Part shown: positions 25,301 to 33,127 of the stretch, in pieces
Layout of the letters: each line of letters begins with the position of its first letter
How positions within the stretch are numbered: position 1 is the stretch's first letter
DNA from: Selenomonadales bacterium
Lineage (GTDB): Bacteria; Bacillota; Negativicutes; Sporomusales; UBA7701
Assembly (NCBI GenBank): GCA_018434945.1
Contig: JAHDOI010000013.1
Location: 1-49,740, forward strand
Reading direction: 5' to 3'
Length of the DNA stretch: 49,740 nucleotides
Translations under genes and position numbers: made by a program
The notes under the pieces: generated by a model
What the model was told of the DNA's origin: nothing
The model's input: only the letters and a program-made list of their open reading frames with translations
Databases searched by the model: none

Positions 25301-25560
25301 CCAAGATCAGGCTGCGGCCGATCGTCATGACCTCGCTCGCCTTCATCATCGGCTGCATCCCGCTGGCCATCGCCAGCGGCGCCGGCGCCGGCGCCCGCAA
25401 CGCCATGGGCACGGCGGTCGTAGGCGGCATGTTCGCCGCCACCACGTTCGGTATCTTCATCATCCCGCTGCTGTTCGTCATCGTCGAGCGGGGAGCCGAA
25501 AAGCTAGCCGAATTCAAGCGCCGCCGGCGGGAAAGCAAAGCCGCGGCCAAAGATCTGTAA
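22384..25560 (+). CDS. RND multidrug efflux pump, HAE1 (AcrB/MexB) family
   Basis: A 1058-aa inner-membrane proton-driven pump of the usual family length, with GTG at 22384 following GGAGG. The N-terminus FFIDRPIFAIVLSIVI and the QYPQITPPQVSVSTFYAGA region match AcrB. The essential transmembrane acidic pair is Asp408-Asp409 in LVVDDAIVVIEAVEH, and later motifs include PSSFVPSEDQGF and the C-terminal GLAAKNAILIVEFAK. It would export hydrophobic compounds or solvents through a trimeric complex with the upstream adaptor. No channel gene follows directly; the tolC-like gene at 28638 could supply it. A terminator follows immediately. Confidence 0.96.
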   Translation: MAKFFIDRPIFAIVLSIVITLGGLISAFNLPIAQYPQITPPQVSVSTFYAGANADVIEQTVAQVIEQQVNGVEDMIAMQSTSSDNGSYYSLSVKFELGKNADLATVQTQNRVAQANAALPDDVQQAGVSTFKASQDRALIFALYSPNGTYDKTFLKNYGSLNFVDDLKRVKGVGEVSEFGSDFAMRIWLQPDKMAQLKVTSGDVATAIRQQNIQAPAGIVGQLPSNPNQEHQYSLRAKGRLTEPEEFARIVVRSKPDGSFIRVGDVATVELGAKDYGFFSDTAGQPTAGFSVQLSPDANALETVANCIAVIEEAAKRFPNDMKYKVVFDSANYVRESMEEVAWTFAEAISLVLLVVFIFLKSWRATLIPMLAVPVSLIGTFGAFLLLGFSINTLTLFAMVLAIGLVVDDAIVVIEAVEHHMRYNGLSPHDATVRAMSEVQGPVVAIAFVLASVFIPVAFLGGTMGVLYKQFALTVAVSMGLSALVALSLTPALCALLLEPYNPNAHGGRIGMVLEKFNDWFDRMVERYGGFLAKLFPRARLALVLLVVLIILTGALFRMLPSSFVPSEDQGFVITSVSLPEASNMNRTREIINKVAANIDEQPGVDTTMAVTGFDLLSGGRKPNVGVIFTKLDPWDERTSKQLSVDSQIQKIFMNNASIPEATILAFAPPSLPGIGTTGGFTMMIEDRAGTTLDEMDKVSKEFIAAARKRPEIGMIYSSFSSNTPGYEFEVDREKALKLGVPVNEVFSALQAYFGGSQINDFNRFGRSYKVIMQAEPQFRSDVDALRFFYVRSSAGTMVPLNNLLKPKPVNAPSLIKRFNSYRAIQIGGNPAPGYSSGQALVALEQVARETLPTGFAFEWADQSREEKISGSKAPLMFALSILFVFLCLAALYESWTVPFAVLLCVPTGVFGAFFFQYGRHLFNNHINNNIYMQIALIMLIGLAAKNAILIVEFAKVRVDKGMAFIPAAIEAAKIRLRPIVMTSLAFIIGCIPLAIASGAGAGARNAMGTAVVGGMFAATTFGIFIIPLLFVIVERGAEKLAEFKRRRRESKAAAKDL

Positions 25561-25575
25561 AGCAGAATGAACGCC

Positions 25576-25610
25576 AAAGACGCCAGCCCGATTCGGGCTG
25601 GCGTCTTTTA
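25576..25610. terminator. Bidirectional intrinsic terminator
   Basis: A perfect 15-bp stem (25576-25590 with 25594-25608, loop ATT) whose outer pairs are A:T, giving TTT on both sides. It separates the convergent RND pump and ABC permease genes. Confidence 0.88.
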
Positions 25611-25620
25611 TAGTGTATAT

Positions 25621-26835
25621 CTATTCGTATCTCAGCGCCTGGATAGGGTCAAGCAGGGCGGCCTTGCGGGCCGGATACAGGCCGAAGAACAGGCCGATCA
25701 GCACCGAAAAGCCGAACGAAACGACGATCGCCGCCGTCGAGATCACCGGCTTCCAGCCGGCGACGGCCGAGATGGCGAACGACGCGCCGACGCCGAGGAC
25801 GATGCCGGCGATGCCGCCAACCACACCGATGCTCACCGCCTCCACCAGGAACTGAAGAAGGATGTTGCGGTACCTGGCCCCTAAGGCCTTGCGGATACCG
25901 ATCTCCCGCGTCCGCTCCGTCACCGACACCAGCATGATGTTCATGATGCCGATACCGCCGACCAGCAGCGAGATGGCGGCGATATTGCCGAGGAGGAGGG
26001 TGATGGTGCCGGTAGTCTCGCTGGCTGTCTCCATCACGCTCACCAGGTTGCGGACGGTAAAGTCGTCATTTTCGTCCGGCTGCAGCCCGTGGCGGGTTCT
26101 CAGCAGCGCGGTGATGTCGGCCTGGACCTGGTCGATGACCTCGGGGCTGGCGGCCTGGATGCTGATCGCCTGGATGTTTGTCACGCCCAGCAGCCGCTCC
26201 TGGGCCGTCGTCAGTGGGACGAGGACAGTATCGTCCTGGTCGCCGCCGCCCATCGACTGTCCCTTGCTGGCCAGCACGCCGATGACGGTGAACGGCGACT
26301 TGTTGATCCGGACGGTCTGGCCGACCGGGTTGGCGTCGCCGAAAAGGCTTGTCGCCACCGTCTGGCCGATGACCGCCACCCGGCTTCTGGTGTCGAGATC
26401 GCGGCTGGTGAAAAACGAGCCGCTCGCCACCTCCTGGTTGCGGACCGGGAGGTATTCGGGGGTCGTGCCGGTGACCGACGTCGTCCAGTTCTGGTTGCCG
26501 GCGACCAGCTGGTAACCGCGGCTGACGCTGGGGGCGACGTAGTTGACGCCGCCGACGCTGCGGGCGACGGCCTGGGCATCCTTGTAGGTGAGGGTTATCG
26601 CCGAGCCGGCCGCCTGCCGCGACCCGCCGGCCGAAGAGGCGCCGGGGGTGACGATTATCAGGTTGCTGCCCAGGCTGGCGATCGAGTCCTGCACTTTATC
26701 GCGCACGCCGAGGCCGATGGAGATCATGGCGATGACGGCGCCGACGCCGATGATGATACCGAGCATGGTGAGGATGGAACGCAGCTTGTTGGCCACCAGC
26801 GCGCTCCAGGCGATGGCGACGCTTTCTCTCAGCAT
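25621..26835 (-). CDS. MacB-type ABC transporter permease (FtsX/MacB_PCD)
   Basis: A 404-aa membrane protein. One TM helix near the N-terminus (MLGIIIGVGAVIAMISIGLG) is followed by a large extracytoplasmic MacB_PCD domain (about 50-270) and three C-terminal TM helices containing the FtsX motif IGIMNIMLVSVTERTREIGIRKALGAR (given here in part; near 295-325). ATG 26835 is preferred because the AAGGAG site lies eight bases upstream, inside the end of the ATPase gene; the GTG at 26844 abuts that site. With the separate ATPase it forms a split version of MacB. It works with the MacA-like and TolC-like proteins to export peptides, antibiotics or metabolites. Confidence 0.93.
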   Translation of the reverse strand: MLRESVAIAWSALVANKLRSILTMLGIIIGVGAVIAMISIGLGVRDKVQDSIASLGSNLIIVTPGASSAGGSRQAAGSAITLTYKDAQAVARSVGGVNYVAPSVSRGYQLVAGNQNWTTSVTGTTPEYLPVRNQEVASGSFFTSRDLDTRSRVAVIGQTVATSLFGDANPVGQTVRINKSPFTVIGVLASKGQSMGGGDQDDTVLVPLTTAQERLLGVTNIQAISIQAASPEVIDQVQADITALLRTRHGLQPDENDDFTVRNLVSVMETASETTGTITLLLGNIAAISLLVGGIGIMNIMLVSVTERTREIGIRKALGARYRNILLQFLVEAVSIGVVGGIAGIVLGVGASFAISAVAGWKPVISTAAIVVSFGFSVLIGLFFGLYPARKAALLDPIQALRYE

Positions 26836-26840
26836 GGCGC

Positions 26841-27521
26841 TCACTCCTTCCGGTCGTCGCGGACGATCAGGCCGTCGCGGACATGCACTACGCGGCGCGC
26901 ATTCTCGGCGATGTCGGGTTCGTGGGTGACGAGGATGACGGTGCGGCCGAGGCTGTTGAGGCTGCGGAAAATCTCCATGACCTCGTTGCCTGACTTGGTG
27001 TCGAGGTTACCGGTCGGTTCGTCGGCCATGATGATCGTCGGGTCGTTCACCAGGGCGCGGGCGATGGCCACCCGCTGACGCTGGCCGCCCGACAGCTCGT
27101 TGGGCAGGTGATGCATACGCCCCTCCAGCCCGACCATGGCGAGCGCCTTGGCGGCCCGCTCATTCCGCTCGGTCTTCGCCACCCCGGCGTAGACGAGCGG
27201 CAGGGCTACATTCTGGTGGGCGTCCATGCGGGGCAGGAGGTTGAAGCTCTGGAATACGAAGCCAATCTTTTTGTTGCGGGTGATGGCCAGTTCGTCGTCA
27301 CCGAGAGTGGCGACCTCCTGGCCGTCGAGCATATACGAACCGTGGGTCGGCCGGTCCAGGCAGCCGAGGATGTTCATCATCGTCGACTTGCCTGAGCCGG
27401 ACGGGCCCATGATGGCGGTGAACTCGCCCGCCCCGATGACGAGGTCGACGCCGGCGAGGGCGTTTACCATCGTATCGCCCATCTGGTAAGTTTTTTTCAC
27501 ATCCGATAAAGCTATCGTCAA
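26841..27521 (-). CDS. MacB/LolD-type ABC transporter ATPase
   Basis: A 226-aa cytoplasmic ATPase. Walker A is GPSGSGKST (about residue 39), the Q-loop FVFQSFNLLPRM, the signature LSGGQRQRVAIARAL, Walker B IIMADEPTGNLD and the switch His in VTHEPD, all intact. The start is taken as TTG 27521 (reads MTIALSDVKKTY), because GGAGG lies seven bases upstream; a GTG at 27530 overlaps the ribosome site. The gene overlaps no more than a few bases with the permease gene and follows the MacA-like gene by 17 bases, so all form one operon. It powers the mechanotransmission pump. Confidence 0.94.
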   Translation of the reverse strand: MTIALSDVKKTYQMGDTMVNALAGVDLVIGAGEFTAIMGPSGSGKSTMMNILGCLDRPTHGSYMLDGQEVATLGDDELAITRNKKIGFVFQSFNLLPRMDAHQNVALPLVYAGVAKTERNERAAKALAMVGLEGRMHHLPNELSGGQRQRVAIARALVNDPTIIMADEPTGNLDTKSGNEVMEIFRSLNSLGRTVILVTHEPDIAENARRVVHVRDGLIVRDDRKE

Positions 27522-27538
27522 AACTATCACCTCCTCGG

Positions 27539-28612
27539 TCAGCGGACCATCATGCCGCCCCGCTGCTGTTGCTGCTGGGGCTTGGGCTGGGCTACGACGA
27601 CCTGGTCGCCGTCACTGAGGCCGGCGGTTATCTCCACCCGCTCGTCGCTGGTGAGACCGGTGGTGACGGTGACGTTCGTCGTCTGGCCGTTCTTCAAGAC
27701 GACGACGTATTGTTGGTTCTTGTTAGTCTTCACTGCCGCCAGGGGCACGGTGAGGGCGTTCTTGCTCTCGCCGACGCCGACCGAAACCCTGGCGGTCATG
27801 GTGGGCTTGAGTTCGCGGTCGCCGGCGTCGACGTCGATGATCACGCCGTAATAGACGACATTCTGCTGCACAGTGGCCTTCTGGGAGACGCTCGAGACCA
27901 CGCCGGTGAACACCTTGCCCGGGTAAGCGTCGACCGTAAAGGTAGCCTTCTGGCCGACCGCCACCTTGCCGATGTCGCTTTCGTCCACCTGAGTCTCGAT
28001 CTGCATCTTCGACAGGTCGGCCACCGTCAGGATAACCATCGGGTTTGAGAGACCCTGGGCAACCGTCTGGCCGGCAGGGATGGGCTTGCCGATCACCACC
28101 CCGTCGATCGGGGCGCGGATGACGGTGTCGTCGAGCTGGGACGAGGCTTCGTCATAGTTGGCCTGGGCCACCTTGTACTCCATGCGGGAAGCGTCGAGCT
28201 GCTGGTCGGACACGGCGCCGATCTTATTGAGGCGGCTGTTGCGCTCGAAGTTGGCCTGGGCGTTATACAGGCGTTCGCGGGCCTGGGTGACCTGGGCCTG
28301 CAGGCGGCTGTCGTCAAGGACGACCAGCACCTGGCCTGTCTTGACGACGTCGTTCTCCTGCACCTTGGTCTCCTTGATAAGGCCGGTAATCTTCGAGCTG
28401 ACATCGACCATGTTCACCGGCTTGATGGTGCCGGTGGCCGACACCAGTGAGGTCACGTCGGCCCTGATCACCGCCGCCGTCTGGACGTTTGTGGCCGCCT
28501 TGGCCTTGCTGCTGGCCTGCCAGGCAAGTCCTCCCTTGACAGCCACCGCCAGAACGATGGCGAGAAGAATCCATTTGTTATGCTTAACGATTTTCTGCCA
28601 AATTGCCTTCAT
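27539..28612 (-). CDS. MacA-like periplasmic adaptor (HlyD family)
   Basis: A 357-aa membrane fusion protein with one N-terminal TM anchor (KWILLAIVLAVAVKGGLAW, about 14-32). A biotinyl-lipoyl-like domain (VSATGTIKPVNMVDVSSKITG and VKTGQVLVVLDDS), a coiled hairpin (about 105-160), the return strand DTVIRAPIDGVV and a beta barrel follow. The C-terminal tail is Gln-rich and reads QPKPQQQQQRGG. It connects the ABC permease to an outer-membrane channel across the periplasm, which supports a two-membrane cell envelope. ATG 28612 follows GGAGGTGCCG. It lies between the tolC-like and ABC genes in the same operon. Confidence 0.94.
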   Translation of the reverse strand: MKAIWQKIVKHNKWILLAIVLAVAVKGGLAWQASSKAKAATNVQTAAVIRADVTSLVSATGTIKPVNMVDVSSKITGLIKETKVQENDVVKTGQVLVVLDDSRLQAQVTQARERLYNAQANFERNSRLNKIGAVSDQQLDASRMEYKVAQANYDEASSQLDDTVIRAPIDGVVIGKPIPAGQTVAQGLSNPMVILTVADLSKMQIETQVDESDIGKVAVGQKATFTVDAYPGKVFTGVVSSVSQKATVQQNVVYYGVIIDVDAGDRELKPTMTARVSVGVGESKNALTVPLAAVKTNKNQQYVVVLKNGQTTNVTVTTGLTSDERVEITAGLSDGDQVVVAQPKPQQQQQRGGMMVR

Positions 28613-28637
28613 TCCGGCACCTCCGCTTTATTGTGCG

Positions 28638-29912
28638 CTACTCGACCGCCAGGCCGGTGGCCTTGGTCAGTTTCGCCTTGCTGACGTTGAAGTCGTACAG
28701 TGCCTGGTAGTAGTTGGTCCGGGCTTGCGCCAGGGCCAACTGGGCGTCGATGACGTCGATGTTGGTGCCGACGCCGGCATCGTATTTCTCGCGGGCGATG
28801 CCGAGGTCTTCTTCCGCCTTGGCGATCGCCACCTCGGTCGTATCGAGGCGCTTTTCGGCCTCCTGCATCGACAGGTACTGCTGGCGGACCTCAAGCTCCA
28901 CGGCGTCGGCCGTCTGGCGGGCCTGCTCCCTGGCTTTGGCCAGGCCGGCGTCGGCCTGACGGACCTTGGCTTTCGTCAGTCCGGCGTCGAAAACGTTCCA
29001 GTTGGCGGCCAGGCTCACCGTCCAGTCGCTGCCGCTCTCCGGCAGGGCGGAATCGCTCCAGCCTTTGGACGCGCCGAAGGTCACCGTCGGGATGTTGCCG
29101 CTCTCGGCCACCTTCACGCCGCTCGACGCAATGTTGACGCTGGCTTCGGCCTGGGCAATCTCCGGCCGCTTGGCGCGCGCCAGGGTGATGCTGTCTTCGA
29201 GCGTCTTGGCGAATTTCTCGTACTTCAGCGTGTCGGTCAGGACGATCTCGCTGGCCGGATCGACGCTCATCACGTTCTTCAGGCTGGCCAGGGCGAGTTC
29301 GTAGCTGTTCCTGCTCTTGATAAGATTCTGTTCGGCATTGGCCAGCTCGACCTCCGAGCGGAGAATGTCCGCCTTGGCCACCAGCCCGACATTATACTTC
29401 GCCTGGGCGGTTTTCAGGTGCTGCTGCAGGTTCTTGACCGATTCTTCGTTGACGGTCACAAGGTTCTTGTTCTGCAGCACTGCGAAATACGCGGCTGCCG
29501 CGTCGAGCCGCACCTGCTGCTCGGCCTTGTCTACCCCGAGGGTGGCGCTTTTCAGTCCTTCTTCCGCCTGATCGACGAGTCCCTCGGTGCGGCCGCCGTT
29601 GTAAAGCTGCCAGTTGAGCCGCAGACTGTTGTTCACCCCTTCGCTGGCCGGCGCGCGACTGGAGGCCGGCTGGCGGCTGTAGGTGCTGCCAAGCGACAGC
29701 GTCGGCCAGCGGCCGGCAGCGGCCTCGTCCACGCCCCAGGCGGCACGGTCCTTGTCGGCGCCCGCCATCTTGAGGGTAGGGTTATTGCTTACGGCGGCGG
29801 CGATGCTGTCCTTCAGGGTCAGCTCCTGAGGAGCCGCCAGCGCCGCCGGCGCATTCAGCAGCAGAACGGCGGCGAGGGCGACTGCGGATAGGTGAGTGTT
29901 TCGGGACGGCAT
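28638..29912 (-). CDS. TolC-family outer-membrane efflux protein
   Basis: A 424-aa protein with a cleavable signal peptide (hydrophobic AVALAAVLLLNAPAALA, predicted cut after ALA). Two repeats of the outer-membrane efflux domain follow, each with long Ala/Gln/Leu-rich coiled helices (TLKMAGADKDRAAWGVDEAA, then TYSRQ; second half RPEIAQAEASVNIASSGVK, then ASKGWSDS). It would form the channel-tunnel through the outer membrane for MacAB-like, and possibly RND, pumps. ATG 29912 has better spacing from the G-rich ribosome site than ATG 29918. It is first in the minus-strand operon. Confidence 0.93.
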   Translation of the reverse strand: MPSRNTHLSAVALAAVLLLNAPAALAAPQELTLKDSIAAAVSNNPTLKMAGADKDRAAWGVDEAAAGRWPTLSLGSTYSRQPASSRAPASEGVNNSLRLNWQLYNGGRTEGLVDQAEEGLKSATLGVDKAEQQVRLDAAAAYFAVLQNKNLVTVNEESVKNLQQHLKTAQAKYNVGLVAKADILRSEVELANAEQNLIKSRNSYELALASLKNVMSVDPASEIVLTDTLKYEKFAKTLEDSITLARAKRPEIAQAEASVNIASSGVKVAESGNIPTVTFGASKGWSDSALPESGSDWTVSLAANWNVFDAGLTKAKVRQADAGLAKAREQARQTADAVELEVRQQYLSMQEAEKRLDTTEVAIAKAEEDLGIAREKYDAGVGTNIDVIDAQLALAQARTNYYQALYDFNVSKAKLTKATGLAVE

Positions 29913-29970
29913 ATCCATTCCCCCCTGTGTTTACTCTGATGTAAATTGAGCCGCGACGATACAGAGCAAT

Positions 29971-30000
29971 TTTAGCCGAACAGTTTTAGTTTTTCTTTAG
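29971..30000. promoter_or_regulatory. TTTAG direct repeats upstream of the tolC-like operon
   Basis: TTTAG occurs at 29971, 29985 and 29996; the last two starts are 11 bases apart, one helical turn, as expected for an OmpR-family dimer. The site is 60-90 bases upstream of the tolC-like start, and the genes of an OmpR-type two-component system lie next to it. Confidence 0.45.
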
Positions 30001-30020
30001 ATAAGGGGTGGAAAATATAG

Positions 30021-30047
30021 AAAGGACACCCGTGCGGGTGCCCCTTT
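30021..30047 (-). terminator. Stem-loop at the end of the sensor kinase gene
   Basis: AAAGG/CCTTT and CACCCG/CGGGTG pairings with a small internal loop, reaching the stop codon of the histidine kinase gene. The minus-strand tail is TTTCTATATTTT, so weak termination is likely. Confidence 0.6.
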
Positions 30048-31303
30048 CACTTCAACGGCAGGCTCACGATAATCTTCGTTCCCGCGCCCACCGTGCTTTC
30101 GGCTTTTATCCTGCCGCCGTGGCTTTCGACGATCCAGCGGGCGATCGCCAGGCCGAGCCCAACGCCGCCATCGCCGCGCGAACGGGACCGGTCGCCGCGA
30201 AAAAAGCGGTCGAAGATACGCGGCACATCTTCGGGCGGGATGCCGCTGCCGGTATCGGCGACTGTCAGGTATGCCTGCCCCGACTGCCGGCGGCAGGTTA
30301 CCGACACACTGCCGCCAGACGGTGTGAACTTCACGGCGTTGTCGAGCAGGATGACGAGCAGCTGCTGGAGCCGTTCCCGGTCGGCGCGCAGCGTCACACT
30401 TTCTTTGGCCGCCACGCCGAGCGAAACCCCTTTCTGCTCGGCCAGTGGCCTGAATTGTTCGGCTGCCGCGGCCGCCAGGCCGTCGAGCCGTACGTCCTCG
30501 GCGGCAAGCTCCGGCTGGCCGGCGTCGGCCCTCGCAAGCGTCAGCAGCGTGGCCACCAGCCTGCTCATGCGGCCCGCTTCGCGGACGACGTTTGTCAGGC
30601 GGACGCTCTCGTCGCGGATAGTGCGATCCGGGTAGCGGAGAAGCAGTTCGGCATTGGTTTTGATCACCGCCAGCGGCGTCCTCAGCTCATGGGAAGCATC
30701 GGCGACGAACTGCTGCTGCTTTTCCCACGCCGACCTTACCGGCACCAGAGCCCGCCCGGCCAGAAAGTAGCCGGCCACAACCGCCGCCAGCATCCCGGCC
30801 GCCGTGGCGCCGAGGATTATCATCAGCAGCCGCCGCAGCATCGCCGCCTCAGAGTCGACGATCGCGACCGTCACGACATCCGTCACGGCGAACGTCCCCT
30901 CCGGCCGCGCGAGCACCCCGCCGCCACCCTGGTATGGTACGGAGCGGGAGCGGTAGATATGGTCGCCGACCCTCTGCATCTGCGGTTTGCCCGGCCTCGC
31001 CCCCGCCGCCGCCAGCTTTACGGCCTCGATGTTGTCCACCGGAAAAAAATTGACGACCCGGCCGCCGGCGTCGCGGACAAACAAATAAATCCGCGGATCG
31101 AAGGCGACAGGGCGGCTGAAAACCATGCTAGGCCGCCCGCCGGCGACACGGAAGGCCTCGAGCCTGTCGCGCATGGCGTCGTCCACCTCGTCGAAGAGCT
31201 GGTAGGCCACAAACCCGTACAGCGAACCGCCGAACCACACCAGGACGAGAAAGAATACGAGCGAGTTGAGGATGGTCAGCTTGCGGAGCGTTTTCCGGAA
31301 CAT
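30047..31303 (-). CDS. OmpR-type two-component sensor histidine kinase
   Basis: A 418-aa membrane kinase. TM1 is near 9-32, an extracytoplasmic sensor domain spans about 33-165, TM2 is near 168-192 (LLMIILGATAAGMLAAVVAGY), then HisKA with His205 in DASHELRTPL and an HATPase domain with LLDNAVKFTPSGG, DTGSGIPPEDV, FDRFFRGD and GVGLGLAIARWIVESHGG. The architecture resembles CiaH/envelope-stress kinases without a clear HAMP domain. It follows the response-regulator gene by one base and is co-expressed. The signal is unknown; the efflux operon beyond it is the likely target. Confidence 0.93.
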   Translation of the reverse strand: MFRKTLRKLTILNSLVFFLVLVWFGGSLYGFVAYQLFDEVDDAMRDRLEAFRVAGGRPSMVFSRPVAFDPRIYLFVRDAGGRVVNFFPVDNIEAVKLAAAGARPGKPQMQRVGDHIYRSRSVPYQGGGGVLARPEGTFAVTDVVTVAIVDSEAAMLRRLLMIILGATAAGMLAAVVAGYFLAGRALVPVRSAWEKQQQFVADASHELRTPLAVIKTNAELLLRYPDRTIRDESVRLTNVVREAGRMSRLVATLLTLARADAGQPELAAEDVRLDGLAAAAAEQFRPLAEQKGVSLGVAAKESVTLRADRERLQQLLVILLDNAVKFTPSGGSVSVTCRRQSGQAYLTVADTGSGIPPEDVPRIFDRFFRGDRSRSRGDGGVGLGLAIARWIVESHGGRIKAESTVGAGTKIIVSLPLK

Positions 31304-31304
31304 G

Positions 31305-31979
31305 TCACTTTTCCTTCAGCATAAAACCCGCCCCGCGGATTGTCTGGATGACGGCGTCGCGGCCGAAAGGAGCGAGCTTTTTGCGCAGATAGTGGATATA
31401 CAGATCGACGATGCCGTGGGTGGTTTCCGATTCGAAGCCCCACACGCGGTCGAAGATCTGCTCGCGGGTGAGGATCTGTTCGCGGTTCAGGAGCAGGAAC
31501 TCCAGCAGCTCATACTCCTTGACAGTGAGGTGGAGGGGTGTTTCGGCCACGTAAGCGTCCTTCGTCTTCGGGTTGGCGGCGATGCCGCCGTAGCGGAGCT
31601 CTCCGCCCGCGTTTACAGGCCCGCCGCGGCGCAGCAGGGCCTTTACCCTGGCGAGCAGTTCGGGGACGGCGAACGGTTTCACCAGATAATCATCGGCACC
31701 GGAATCTAGTCCCGCCACTTTGTCGGCGATGCTGTCCCTGGCGGTCAGCAGCATGATCGGCGTCCGGCTGCCGCCGGACCTGAGCGTCCGCACGATTTCC
31801 AGACCGTCCATGCCCGGCAGCATCACGTCGAGGATGAGCAGGTCATAAACCCCCTGCCGGGAGTGGTAGAGACCCTCGTCGCCGCTTTCGGCCTCGTCGA
31901 CCGCGTAATCGTCTTCTTTCAGCACCGCCACGATAGCCTCCCGCAAGGGGGCGTCGTCTTCCACGACCAGGATTCTCAT
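31305..31979 (-). CDS. OmpR/PhoB-family response regulator
   Basis: A 224-aa regulator with a receiver domain (VVEDDAPLREA, phospho-acceptor Asp51 in LLILDVMLPGMDG, LLTARDS, DYLVKPFAVPEL) and a C-terminal winged-helix Trans_reg_C domain (about 125-222) containing LTVKEYELLEFLLLNREQILTREQI (in segments) and VDLYIHYLRKKL. ATG 31979 is chosen because GGAGG lies seven bases upstream; the GTG at 31985 is too close. It should bind direct repeats about 11 bases apart, such as those at 29985-30000. Confidence 0.94.
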   Translation of the reverse strand: MRILVVEDDAPLREAIVAVLKEDDYAVDEAESGDEGLYHSRQGVYDLLILDVMLPGMDGLEIVRTLRSGGSRTPIMLLTARDSIADKVAGLDSGADDYLVKPFAVPELLARVKALLRRGGPVNAGGELRYGGIAANPKTKDAYVAETPLHLTVKEYELLEFLLLNREQILTREQIFDRVWGFESETTHGIVDLYIHYLRKKLAPFGRDAVIQTIRGAGFMLKEK

Positions 31980-32064
31980 CGGCACACCTCCGCCGTTTCT
32001 AACCTTAAGGTGGCATAGCGCGCCTGCTCTTATACCATCAGCGCCAATCCGGCGCGGGACAAAC

Positions 32065-32092
32065 GAAAAAAAGAGTATCTCGCTCGATACCC
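32065..32092 (-). terminator. Intrinsic terminator of the phosphate transporter operon
   Basis: On the minus strand, a 7-bp stem with one G-U pair (32092-32086 with 32079-32073) is followed by seven Ts. Confidence 0.8.
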
Positions 32093-32131
32093 TTCGATGA
32101 CGGACTATTCGTTTGCCGGCCGCCTGCGCGG

Positions 32132-33127
32132 CTACAGGAACAGGATTTTGTAAAGGTAATAGGTCAGGGCGCTGGTCGCGCCGCTGGCCGGGATGGTGAG
32201 CAGCCAGGCGAAGACCATCTGGCGGGCCGTCGTCCAGCGCACCGCCGTCACCCGTTTAGCCGACCCCACGCCCATGATCGAGCCGGACACGACGTGGGTC
32301 GTGCTGACCGGAAGATGGAGGAAGGTGGCGCCGAAGATGACGATAGCCGAGTTGAGGTCGGCGGCGAAGCCGTTGATGGGTTCCATGCGGAAAATGCGCG
32401 TGCCCATCGTCTTGATGATCTTCCAGCCGCCGGCGGCCGTGCCGAGGCCCATGGCCATGGCGCACGCCAGCTTGACCCAGGTGGGCACCTCCAGCGAGGG
32501 GATCTGCCCGGCGGACAGCAGGGCGAGGGTGATGATGCCCATCGCCTTCTGGGCGTCGTTGGAACCATGGGAAAATGACATCAGACTCGCCGACACGAAC
32601 TGCATCCGTTTGAAGCCTGTATTGAGGACGCCTGGGCCCAGGCGCCCGAAAATCCACAGCATGAGGATCATCACGAAATAACCGGTTATAAGGGCGATGA
32701 TGGGCGACAGGACAAGCGAGAGGACGATTTTTTGGATGCCGGCCAGCTTGAGGACATCGATGCCGCGGCCGGCGATGACCGCTCCCATCACGCCGCCGAT
32801 AAGCGCGTGGGACGAACTTGACGGGATGCCGAGCCACCAGGTGAGAAGATTCCAGAAAATCGCCCCGACGAGCGCGGCGATGATAACCGGCTGGTCGATC
32901 ATCTGCGCCGATTTGACAATGTCGCCGCCGATCGTTTTCGCGACCCCGGTGCTGAAGAGGGCGCCGAGGAAGTTGAGGGAGGCGGCCAGCCATACGGCGT
33001 GCTGCGGGGCGAGCGCCCGCGTCGATACCGAAGTGGCGATGGCGTTGGCGGTGTCGTGGAAGCCGTTGATATAATCGAAAGCCAAGGCAAATATGACTAC
33101 GGCGTATAACAGCCACAGATCAGGCAT
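32132..33127 (-). CDS. pit: PiT-family inorganic phosphate transporter
   Basis: A 331-aa membrane permease with the two PHO4 signature repeats: FALAFDYINGFHDTANAIATSVSTRAL at the N-terminus (seen in segments) and SFSHGSNDAQKAMGIITLAL in the middle. The C-terminal GSIMGVGSAKRVTAVRW is also typical. It carries metal-phosphate or phosphate with protons or sodium. The start at ATG 33127 overlaps the last eight bases of the DUF47 gene, which is the common PiT partner, so the pair is translationally coupled. Confidence 0.95.
   Translation of the reverse strand: MPDLWLLYAVVIFALAFDYINGFHDTANAIATSVSTRALAPQHAVWLAASLNFLGALFSTGVAKTIGGDIVKSAQMIDQPVIIAALVGAIFWNLLTWWLGIPSSSSHALIGGVMGAVIAGRGIDVLKLAGIQKIVLSLVLSPIIALITGYFVMILMLWIFGRLGPGVLNTGFKRMQFVSASLMSFSHGSNDAQKAMGIITLALLSAGQIPSLEVPTWVKLACAMAMGLGTAAGGWKIIKTMGTRIFRMEPINGFAADLNSAIVIFGATFLHLPVSTTHVVSGSIMGVGSAKRVTAVRWTTARQMVFAWLLTIPASGATSALTYYLYKILFL

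Noticed and set aside
28158..29891. 577-aa plus-strand frame opposite macA-like and tolC-like genes
   Set aside because: Antisense shadow; the minus-strand genes have clear domains and ribosome sites.
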